Assembly (NCBI GenBank): GCA_905250115.1
Contig: CAJNOI010000150.1
Span: forward strand, 62,001 to 126,000
Origin: Adineta steineri
Lineage: Eukaryota; Rotifera; Eurotatoria; Adinetida; Adinetidae
DNA: 64,000 nucleotides
Direction of reading: 5' to 3'
The notes under the pieces: generated by a model
The model's input: the letters and a program-made list of their open reading frames with translations, nothing else
Database searches by the model: none
What the model was told of the DNA's origin: nothing
Shown here: piece by piece, positions 47,402-56,285 of the stretch
Numbering within the stretch: the first letter of the stretch is position 1
Layout of the letters: each line of letters begins with the position of its first letter
Made by a program: the position numbers and the translations under genes

Positions 47402-48499
47402 ATGTTGTTTGCTCTTCAAGGCGAAGTTACTCGTTTTTTTGGCCACATGGTTGATGATAAGAATACGAAACGTAGCGGTTATAAGAAGAAACACTTTTAT
47501 CGGCTTCTCTTATTTATTAAACATCGTATCATGAGTATGTTGCTTAACAAAGAACAACTTTTGCATATTACTCTTCTATTAACACTATCAAGCAATCTCT
47601 GTACTGTTATTGGTACTGTCACAAGCCATTGGTTTGTATCGGTGAATCCAATCAGTGATGAAGAGGAAACTATAGGAACTTTCTGTAGAAATTCTAATAT
47701 TACTTCGACGTGTCTGCCTACTTCGACAGACATTCTTTGTATCCTTGTGATCGTACTTTTGTTTCTTGTTAACGTCGTAGGCATCCTACTGATCAAGCCT
47801 ATTATCAGAATGGAAATCGTTCGTCTTGGTTTGATTAGTATGATTTTGGCTGCATCGATAATGCTATTGGCGATTATTCCAGCAAAGCAGGAGTTTTATG
47901 GATATTCATTTCAATTAATGATGGCTGCAAGTGCCTTGACTCAACTAGACATACTGCTTGCTGGAGTTCAACTAGGTAGAATTCTTCAAACGGAACCAAT
48001 CGAAATGATGAATATTTGTACTGAACTCACAATATCATCTATAACGCGTGGTTTGGCAGTATTAGTCGCTATTTTCACCATTGTTGGCATGTCAACAACT
48101 CATTGGGTTGGAGAGAACACGGGTGAAGGGTGGATAGGTGCTGGTACATTTTGCAGACAATCAAGTAGCATAGCAGATCCATGTCGCATCCCGATATCAA
48201 CCACTATATTAAGTATAATAGCAGCTATCGTATCACTCTTTGTCCTTGTACTTGTCGTTTGCAGTATATTTACTGCGATTCGACGTCAAGTTGAATGTTA
48301 TATCCTTCCTACGATTTTGTTTCCTTTATCGATTTTATTGTGGTTTACGATTGTAACAACAATGCATTTAGAAACGACCGGTTATTCGTATAGAGTAATC
48401 ATTGCAGCCGGTCCATTGGCTCAGTTAGCACTGTTCATTGGTGGAATTTGGCTTAGCATATCGAATGAACTACCTGACATTATCAGCAGCCGCTTTTAA
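47402..48499 (+). CDS. Internally duplicated claudin/PMP22-like eight-TM protein
   Basis: Given from the first ATG of an open frame, 365 residues; the ATG at 47531 (322 residues) gives a more typical short N-terminus and may be the real start. The protein contains two successive four-helix units. Unit 1 has its extracellular loop with SHWFV, GTFCRN and TSTCLP; unit 2 repeats it as THWVGEN, GAGTFCRQ and ADPCRIP. The W...GxFC...C loop pattern is that of the claudin/PMP22/EMP superfamily, whose members have only four helices. Eight helices from tandem duplication are therefore unusual. Membrane location is clear; a barrier or adhesion role is an inference. The gene ends 27 bp before the assembly gap and has no visible intron. 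Confidence 0.7.
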   Translation: MLFALQGEVTRFFGHMVDDKNTKRSGYKKKHFYRLLLFIKHRIMSMLLNKEQLLHITLLLTLSSNLCTVIGTVTSHWFVSVNPISDEEETIGTFCRNSNITSTCLPTSTDILCILVIVLLFLVNVVGILLIKPIIRMEIVRLGLISMILAASIMLLAIIPAKQEFYGYSFQLMMAASALTQLDILLAGVQLGRILQTEPIEMMNICTELTISSITRGLAVLVAIFTIVGMSTTHWVGENTGEGWIGAGTFCRQSSSIADPCRIPISTTILSIIAAIVSLFVLVLVVCSIFTAIRRQVECYILPTILFPLSILLWFTIVTTMHLETTGYSYRVIIAAGPLAQLALFIGGIWLSISNELPDIISSRF

Positions 48500-48526
48500 A
48501 AAACAAAGATAAGCAATATATTTTTC

Positions 48527-48626
48527 NNNNNNNNNNNNNNNNNNNNNNNNNNNNNNNNNNNNNNNNNNNNNNNNNNNNNNNNNNNNNNNNNNNNNNNNNN
48601 NNNNNNNNNNNNNNNNNNNNNNNNNN
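48527..48626. other. Assembly gap (100 N)
   Basis: Exactly one hundred N, the usual placeholder for a gap of unknown size. The order and orientation of sequence on the two sides depend on scaffolding. Confidence 0.99.
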
Positions 48627-49080
48627 CTAAATCCAGACTGATTATCGGGTAAAAGACCTCTTCTAAAGAGAAGATAAGAGTTTACGTGTTAATTCAAATC
48701 TAAATGATTTCACTACCTGACATTTGAGAGAATAGACATATGATCAAGACCATAGTGAATACATATTGCAAATTTTTGAACAATTATGTAGATTGCATTG
48801 TTTTTTGGAATGTCCTAAACTCATACATTTCGAACAAAGTAGAACATTAGCTGGCACCAAATTTTCATTTTAGGCATAAGCAATATGATCGATAATAATT
48901 TTTTTACTATTTAATAATTCGTCACGTGCAATCGATGATGTAAGTTCAAGTTTAACAAATTTTATATTTCCATCAAGAACAGGAGTAAAAATTAATGAGG
49001 AAATAAATGAGTAAATAACCGCTATAAAATACATGGAATTTTTTCAAACTTCCATCCCTATTTTATTCAAGCCATCTTGA

Positions 49081-49142
49081 AGGTGTGGGTGTATGTGTGT
49101 GTTTTGTTCTCATTCATTACCGACACTGATACCTACACTCAA
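49081..49142. repeat. G-rich foldback hairpin 8 (imperfect)
   Basis: AGGTGTGGGTGTATGTGTGTG, loop about 25 nt, then GACACTGATACCTACACTC. Confidence 0.6.
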
Positions 49143-49302
49143 GTCCTCATCCGCAGCTACTCCCATACTTACACAGTCGAGGGTGAAGTGAGTCGAGACG
49201 ACGAACATTACTTGTAAATAAAATGTGCACAGCGTGAAGTTCGTCACATCCCATCCTATGTGGAGCTACCTTATACCTAGTAATTGTGAAAACTATTCAA
49301 CA

Positions 49303-49361
49303 AGGGTGTGGGTGTGGATGGATGTTCATTAGTTATTCATACTCACACCCACTCACACTCT
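49303..49361. repeat. G-rich foldback hairpin 9
   Basis: AGGGTGTGGGTGTGGATGGA, loop TGTTCATTAGTTATTCA, then TACTCACACCCACTCACACTCT. Confidence 0.85.
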
Positions 49362-49665
49362 AAAAAAAAAGTGATATTTTTCATTCTTAATCAATTTTTG
49401 ATGTTTTCATTTTCTATTGATATTCTTTCTTCGTAAAATTGAATAAAAACAAAATTTGTTTTTCTAAAATAACAAATTCTATCATTTAGTTATTTTCTTT
49501 GTATTTATTCAGCGAGAATTTTTTTGAATTTATATATTAGCTCAAATATCCATTTGTATGTATTGATCGAACTGTGCCCTTAAATCACGACCTTACATTT
49601 TCCTTTCTCTATCATAAATTTGTAAAACCAGTAATTAAATGTCATGTAAGCATATCTAAAAGGTC

Positions 49666-50216
49666 TTAGGTCTGGTTTTGTTTGACAATTGTTAATGGTT
49701 TATATGATATCAAACTGTCGAAGGATGGTATGCGAGATATCAATAGATAAGCAATGGCTAGATTGTCTTCTAAGAATCTTTTAGTTCTCAATTCTATTTT
49801 TGTATCAATCGAACGCTGAGTTTTCGAATTATTCATTTCATTCGAGCAATGTTTGACCGATAGATGTGTAATTTTATCAAGATCTATATGATTGTTCAAA
49901 TGATAAATCATTCTCATCGTTAGTTTTATTTTTAGAAGAAAATACTTTTTATTATCTTAATAAGATGGGATATATTTAAAAAGGTTTAGTGTGAAGTCGA
50001 AAAGAGTTTCGATTCCTCCACCTGATTCTATCTATGATCGTCTAAAATAATCAAATGATATTTGTCTGTGTTTATTAAAATAAAATTAGAAAAAAACTGC
50101 TTAACAGATTTGAATTTCTTGATCGCAAGATAAGTTATTTTCCGTGAATTTTGTTTAGTGAATGTTATTGTCATTGAAAAAATGCAAGTAATGGAGTATT
50201 TGATGAGAAATATCAA
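49666..50216 (-). pseudogene. Decayed F-box/LRR-like fragment
   Basis: Two minus-strand open stretches in different frames, 50028-50216 and 49666-49917, contain LRR-like strands (KITYLAIKKF; IDLDKITHLSVKHCSNEM; LLISRIPSFDSL) of the style seen in the F-box/LRR-like fragments at 26376 and 11461. Stop codons and a frame change separate them. Family assignment is from resemblance only. It abuts the 3' end of the 737-residue gene (stop at 50217-50219). Confidence 0.3.
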
Positions 50217-53019
50217 TCAATTGGAAGATTTCTCTCTTTTTTTTTCTTGTTTGACATAAGCTCGCACAAGAATGGAACCACGATGACTGAGATCAGAGGG
50301 TGGTGCAGAATTTATCACTTGCATCGGAATGTCTTCACTCGGCAAGACACTATTCGAACATGACGACATTAATGTAGTCCGCGTCATTGCCAACGAATGC
50401 CGATCGGAAGGTGACAATGAATAAGAGTGAAATGGAATGTCATAGTATGAAGATCTCGTCTGTGTCCATGGATTGTCATTGATATACTGTCGTCGATATT
50501 GTCCTGAGTCTTCATCAGATATTATACTACTGTTTTTTGATAAGTGGCCAGTGCATTGCCCTCGACATCGTGTACAATAAACGTCCTTCTCTCCCGAAAA
50601 TTTCTGGCGACGTTTTCTCCTAATAGAACAAAATGCGTTCATCAAACATGAATTAGAGAGTTACGGTAGTTACATACCAGAAAAGTCCTGAACACCATTT
50701 ACAACAAAGACATATAGCCAATGCACTAAGGAGTATTAGTATAGGAAGACCAAGACCTAAACCCAGCCCGAGTCCAACAGAAATATTACTGTTCGACTGA
50801 GCAGTAGAAACTACTGATGTCGACGAAACAGTCGATGTCGTAGAAGTTGTTGAAGTCGTTGAAGTCGTTGATGTTGTCGATGTTGTCGATGTTACAGTAG
50901 TGATTGATGTAGTGGTTGTTGTAGTTGTAGTTGACGTTGTTGACGTTGTTGTTGTTGTACAAGGCGAAGATGACGTTATTACAGTAAATGTAACACAATA
51001 CTGTGTTGATTGGACTTTGTCACTAATTAATAGAAATAGATACTTAACTAGAAAAGAAAACGTGAAGAGAAGAGATTTTACTCAGTATAGGCGATTGTGC
51101 ATAGTTCTTGTGGTCCAAGTTGAGATACCTGTGGTGTCCAAGTGAAATTGACATAGAATTCCGACGCATTAGTCGGTGATGCTGTGAGATCGCCAACTTC
51201 CATACCATCAATTTGTTTTGATACGACAATATCGGTAATTTCGGTGTAGTTTGGATCACACAGATGATATGCTGATATATTAAAAGTGATTGAAACACCA
51301 ACTGTTACTTCGAGACAACCCGTTAAGGGTAAAATAACAGGTGCTATTGAACAAGTTGGTGTTGGCATAACATAAATCAAAAATTGAACTGGTACCGAGC
51401 TCATAGGTGTTGTGCTTGTATTGTTGATAAAATCTTCAACCTAAAGGGGAGAAAAGAATTTTTTTGTAGGAAATTCTATGTTAACTACACGGGTGTGGGT
51501 GAAGAAGAAATCAACACCCATACCTGCACCCACCCACACCAGGCCATTTTCACGCTCTGAAAATGAATATTTTGCGCAAATAAACGCGTTTCTTGCGTTT
51601 TTTTTATTAATCAGCGTCAATAAATTACAGTCGTGGTGCCTGTTTGATCGTTTTAATGTGCTTTTCCAAAAGTTTATCTGATTGTACAGGGAGAGAAATA
51701 AGAGCGGAAGTCTGTTGTTTTTAAGCTTGGTAACTATGGTAGGATTCGCATTCAACGATATTTGATCTCGGTTACTAAGGTCTGTTATGAAAGCCTGAAG
51801 GAGGATCTGCAAAAACTTCGATTGAAACTTCAACTCATCATTTTTCATCGGAAAAAAAGAATGTAACTCTCATAGAAAGAATAGATTTGGATAAAACCTA
51901 ATATTATCTTACTTGGATAGCAACAGCATACCAAGTGTCAGGTATAAGTCCTTTGAATGTTATGATGCAGTTGGACAGGATAGTGCCATTAGGCATACTG
52001 TTCGGATAGCAAATACCACCACATTCATCGATTGACTGACGTACAGGATACGTGGAAGTGGTTGGCAACGTTGCAGGAGTTTCGCTTGTTGTCACGATGA
52101 CTGGACACGTAAAATATGTTTCACAGAGTAGACCAGCACACGTAGTTCCTGCGCAAGCAAGACAGTTGCATCTACATCCGATCGCACAGACACTGGAACA
52201 AAAACCAGTACATGTAATAAATGGTGCCCTTCGTTTCCTAATATGAACAACTTTCTCATCTGCAGTTGTTTTTTTATACAAATCGGTACTAGATTTGTGA
52301 TATGAATTTTCGTCTTCATTTACTTGTCTTCGTCTGCGATATCCATAAGTATATACAGACCATCGACAACGCACATCATCGCCTACGTTTACATCTGATA
52401 CAGGTATTTGAATCTGAGTTGTTCTATTTACAATAGCGTATTGTGGAGAGACGACATTCGCCTCGGGTGGAGTGTTTATAAAACCATCAGGTCGCAAACG
52501 GAGATCGATGAAACACAAAATTGACCAATAAAGACTACTTTGAGCAGGATTGTTTAAAGCACGCCAAGCACTTCCTTCATACGATATATAAAAATGTGCA
52601 CCGGCTGTGAGTGTCCTGTTGGCTGATCGTTGACTTGTCAGCATAGTCAACGATGAACTGACTGAAACGCAGTCAGTTAAAATGTTAACTGGCTTAGTTG
52701 AATAGCCACCATCAGTCGAACAATCAACAACACATGTCACATTAGCGTTCGCATTGCTTCGACCGCTGGTCGAAATAGGCACATTGGTCGTACAAGTTAT
52801 TGTAGGATAGCTCCATGAATATGATTGAATAATAGAAATTGCCACTAGGCTTGAGTTAGAATAGGGGTTTATCGGTTGCCATCTGATAGTACCACCGTTG
52901 AAGTGATTGCCGTCAATAACAATAAAATAACGTAGTAAAATTAGAAGTACGAGAACCATTCCGTTGTCGACTTTTTTAAGAAATGGAAATGTAAAAAACA
53001 GTTGTTTGACAACAACCAT
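50217..53019 (-). CDS. Single-pass membrane protein with mucin-like stalk (737 aa)
   Basis: Four exons join in phase to 737 residues: 51913-53019, 51082-51440, 50678-51022 and 50217-50619. A hydrophobic segment at about residues 21-36 (MVLVLLILLRYFIVIDG) acts as a signal. The ectodomain starts with HFNGGTIRWQPINP and a Ser/Thr-rich beta-type region, then a dibasic site (YRRRRQ), a second one (RKRRAP) and a cluster of cysteines (about residues 270-300, TCTGFCSSVCAIGCRCNCLA). The third exon is a mucin-like stalk of about 60 residues of Ser/Thr (TTSTTSTTS type), followed by one membrane helix (GLGLGLGLGLPILILLSALA). A cysteine-rich juxtamembrane patch and a 130-residue cytoplasmic tail with CTRCRGQC complete it. 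I do not know a named family. The dibasic motifs suggest furin-type cleavage. Intron 1 contains a G-rich hairpin (51491-51540). Confidence 0.75.
51491..51540. repeat. G-rich foldback hairpin 10, intronic
   Basis: GGGTGTGGGTGAAGAAGAAATCAACACCCATACCTGCACCCACCCACACC forms a hairpin inside the 472-bp first intron of the 737-residue gene. It is the only intron in that gene longer than 100 bp, so it probably grew by this insertion. Confidence 0.85.
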
Positions 53020-53084
53020 TCAACTAGAAGTAGGAAAGGAAGATAAGTATCCATTTTAGCAAAGATATTCTCTATATTCTAAAT

Positions 53085-53146
53085 AGGGCGTGGGTGGGTA
53101 AGGATATGAATATGGATATGAGAGGGAACTCATACCCACCCCTCCA
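53085..53146. repeat. G-rich foldback hairpin 11
   Basis: AGGGCGTGGGTGGGTAAGGATATGAAT on the left and ATACCCACCCCTCC on the right, close upstream of the 737-residue gene. Confidence 0.75.
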
Positions 53147-54054
53147 TAGAAATATTGGAGAGAGTTCGAAGATCAGTAATTATTTCCCTAGTTTGGTATT
53201 CGAAAACTATATTGATGCTGTTTTATTTTTTATACAGATGTAGCATGTTTACTTATCCATGAGTTCTGCTGCCAATTTGTTGCGTGTCTGCTAAGATGTG
53301 AAATCGAGCTACAACAGTTGATTATGTGAGATATACAACAACTCTTCCTTGAACAATGTTTCGAATGAGAATTTCGTGTGGTTAATGGCGCAACTCTCAG
53401 AATGTATATTAGTTGAGATTGAAGTATTCACACGTACAACTAAAATTCTTAATAGTATGATAAATGGAATTACATATTCTAATACTGAAGAGTATAGATG
53501 TATGGTAAACTATGAAAGATTTCTTAACAACGAATATGTTATACATATACCTGTCATTATAGTGCTTATTATGTATGCCACTCATCATATTCTCCTCTCT
53601 ACTAGAAAAAAACAATTCTTTTTTTTTGAATACACAATAAGAAATCACACAAATGATTGAGTTTACCTTGTCAATATGAATTTCGAGCAGAAAAGAAATG
53701 CAAGTTGTGTGCATGCTCGTGCGCATCGTATCATTCGAAGCCATACGAGCAATGATTAGTTCTCTGATTACTTTATTTCTAATTATACAAAAAAAAAAGA
53801 AGAAAAGAGTAGCTTACTATTCCACTCGACCATTTCGGATTAGTATTGACGCTGAAGCTCTTGACAAAGCCCTTAACGAGACTTTATTGTGTTCTCTTTA
53901 CAATAGAGAAATAGCCTACTTTTGCACTTCAAGTAAAATTGAGCTACTTTATGCATAGGCGGGTCAGTGGCTTAACAATAGATGTGGCAATAATATCTTA
54001 CTATGATAAAAAGAACGTATTTTTAAAGTTCTGAAAATACTACGTAACTACTAC

Positions 54055-54375
54055 CTACATTCGTGCGACGAACGAAGCTGTCTTTTTTCTAATATAATTT
54101 GTTTGTTTGATTTTTTCTTCTTTTGGCATAAAGTAAATAAAAAACATATTAGTTAAAAAGATATTCATTTCAGAAATTATTTTTCTTTCATCTTTTTTTG
54201 CAACAAAATCTGTTACTATTTTGTCAATATTGATCCCAAAATGTTTTTCCATATTCAAAAGGGCAATGCCTGACAATCTATCTTGTCCAATACTATTTCT
54301 TAAATAAGTTTTTATTATTCGCTACTATATGTCACTGGAATAGATGATTCAAACAATGCCAGACTTCTTAGATAC
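54055..54375 (-). pseudogene. hAT transposase C-terminal remnant
   Basis: The minus strand reads RIIKTYLRNSIGQDRLSGIA, then LLNMEKHFGIN and IVTDFVAKKDERK from about 54321 to 54155. This is the C-terminal dimerisation segment typical of hAT transposases (family form K-I-K-T-Y-L-R-S-T-M-S-Q-E-R-L-N-G-L). Just upstream, in another frame, IPVTYSSE recalls the preceding IPVTSASNERSF block, with the R-S-F-S-K-L part deleted and two in-frame stops. It is dead and truncated: nothing of the DDE catalytic core was found in the flanking kilobase. It may be related to the source of the hAT-type MITE at 42757, but the link is only by superfamily. Confidence 0.7.
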
Positions 54376-54469
54376 TTTTAATACTGTTTCAGAGTTTGAT
54401 ATGACTATATAAATAAATAAATATTCTGTTGAATGGTTTTGGATGTGGCTGTTAGGATCGAATGATCGC

Positions 54470-54545
54470 AGGGTGTGGGTTTAGCTGACAATATTATTTC
54501 CAACTCACTCTCACACTAAAATCCCATCCACACTCACCCTCAAGA
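54470..54545. repeat. G-rich foldback hairpin 12
   Basis: AGGGTGTGGGTTT at the left; TCACACTAAAATCCCATCCACACTCACCCTCA at the right, with a 35-nt loop. Confidence 0.7.
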
Positions 54546-54717
54546 TTTATCATTTTCAGCACGTCGTAATATAATTATTGTTTGTATTGTGTCCTCACTC
54601 GCCTTCTTTCTTTCTACATTTAAATGTGGTATTTCTATTACGTAACTATCAACAAGAAAAAATCGTCAAAAACAATGCATGGTGTGTGCAAATACAATAA
54701 ACGAAGTAAGGAAAGAT

Positions 54718-54850
54718 AGCTGTTTTCAGATGTGAATGCACTGAATGTAACGTCGGGCTTTGTATTTCTGACAGCTTTCAGGATTATCAGATTTCAATAC
54801 ATTTGGATTTCTCATTTTATTTACACAGATTATCTCAACATGTTATAAAT
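54718..54850 (+). pseudogene. Cysteine-rich coding-like remnant (piggyBac-like zinc end?)
   Basis: The plus strand reads AVFRCECTECNVGLCISDSF followed by QDYQISIHLDF and soon a stop. The C-x-C-x2-C-x4-C-x3-(S)-F-x2-Y pattern resembles the C-terminal zinc-binding tail of piggyBac transposases (CxxC...CNVxLCxxxCFxxYH), with C to S and H to Q changes. An upstream stretch with CKYNKRSKER lies in a neighbouring frame. Short and damaged, so the assignment is tentative. Confidence 0.3.
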
Positions 54851-55027
54851 CAAATAAATAAGTACCACAACTATTTGCAGTTGATATAACAATTATAGAA
54901 ATATTTCAAAATAATGAAAAAAAACACCAATTAAAGCTGTTGATTGTTTTTCTGTTGAAGAAACAGCAACTTTAGATATCTTTATATCAGAACCTTTTTT
55001 AATCATATTAAATTAATTATTGTATTT

Positions 55028-55755
55028 TCATGCCATTGCTCGAAAGCTTTTCTCAAATTTAAGTTCGATTCTTCCATCTCCACTGTAATTTCTTGTTTTT
55101 ATAAACCATTTACCTTCGAAATGATATTGATTTGAATTCCAAGCAACTTGAATTGTAATATTATGTCCAAAATTTTCTGTAGAATTCTCAGTTTCTTCTC
55201 GATATGTCTTTATTATCGCTAACCGATTAGTATTTATCGAATAAATACCATTAACAACAAATTTTCCAATATCATCAACACCATTTCCATTTACTTCTCT
55301 TGTTTGTGAATTAAATAAAAGTGAAAATTGATAAGGTTCATAAAATCTATCATAATGATAATAACGACTCAACCAAAAACCTGATACAAATTGGCCACAA
55401 TTTTCTTCTTCAATGTCATTTGTTAACATATTAATATAATCTTCATTTGATGGCATTGAAATACTATTGGACCAAAGTTGATAAAGTGCCATGTAAAATA
55501 CAATAAATAAACCAATTGTCATCAAATGTTCTATCATTGTATTTGGAAGTTGATAACCATTACCCATCAAACCTATACTTCTTTCATGATAAAAATGATC
55601 TAAAATGAAGAAAATTACAAAATATATAGGAATATTACTAACTTACTTCGTCCTATTCGAGTACAACTACTATTTCTTGAACTGCTCGCATCTTGACAAC
55701 CAATAACATTTATAAAAATCATAATGATTAAAAATATATGAAAGATAATATGCAT
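55028..55755 (-). CDS. Small membrane/secreted protein, unknown family (226 aa)
   Basis: Two exons, 55647-55755 and 55028-55599, with a 47-bp GT-AG intron, give 226 residues. Start is the ATG at 55755; the upstream open frame has only a GTG. Residues 1-21 (MHIIFHIFLIIMIFINVIGC) look like a signal peptide. A second hydrophobic helix follows at about residues 60-80 (LMTIGLFIVFYMALYQLW). The remainder, about 145 residues, is a beta-rich domain with the phrase FSLLFNSQTREVNGNGVDDI and several N-glycosylation sequons (NST, NIT, NYS). I recognise no named family. If the first segment is cleaved, the protein is type I-like with one membrane helix; otherwise a two-pass protein. Confidence 0.6.
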
Positions 55756-56285
55756 TATAAGTTCCTTAAATAAAATACAATCTAAATAGTACTTTGTATT
55801 CACTTTATTATATCACATGTTGTGACGAATAAAAATAAATGATGAAATAAAGTATTCGTAACTCAAATATCAATATGTACACTTTAGAGATACACGTGCA
55901 ATAGAAAAGAAAAATGACCTTGACGATACCTAGACCGCGTATGAAAATAGAACGATATAAACAGACACAAAATAGTCAAAAAATCACAAAGTCATGATCA
56001 TAATTAAATATTAGATGATTTTTATTTTTTACAATATTTGAATATTAATTTAATAGATTATATATTTTTTATTTCAGATAGGGTGTGGGTACACTTCTAT
56101 ATTCCTTTGCATCCACACCCACACTCTATAACCGTTATTCATTGCTGTCTAATTTTATTATTGTTTCAAAAGAATTTATTTGAGGTTTAAATGGAATAAA
56201 AAGAATATAAATATCAATGCATGTCTATTTGAATGCATCAAAGTAAAATCTATTTAATATTAGAGAACTTAAAAAATGCGTGTTT
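55756..56285. other. Spacer with hairpin
   Basis: AT-rich, containing the G-rich hairpin at 56080-56127. No reading frame of note. Confidence 0.5.
56080..56127. repeat. G-rich foldback hairpin 13
   Basis: AGGGTGTGGGTACACTTCTATATTCCTTTGCATCCACACCCACACTCT: the ten outer bases at each end pair with one mismatch. Confidence 0.85.

Larger units (their letters stand above)
48627..49665. other. Spacer with two G-rich hairpins
   Basis: No supported gene. Hairpins lie at 49081-49142 and 49303-49361. A GTGTG-rich context continues between them. Confidence 0.5.
53020..55027. other. Accessory spacer with decayed transposase fragments
   Basis: Contains hairpins at 53085-53146 and 54470-54545, the hAT remnant at 54055-54375, and a cysteine-rich coding-like patch at 54718-54850. 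Open frames at 53349-53660 and 53698-53958 lack motifs. Confidence 0.5.

Noticed and set aside
50786..50998. Asn/Tyr-rich frames on the minus strand and Val/Asp-rich on the plus strand
   Set aside because: Shadows of the Ser/Thr-rich stalk of the 737-residue protein.
53349..53958. Two plus-strand open frames upstream of the hAT remnant
   Set aside because: No motif, no start context beyond chance, poly-Lys run from a microsatellite.
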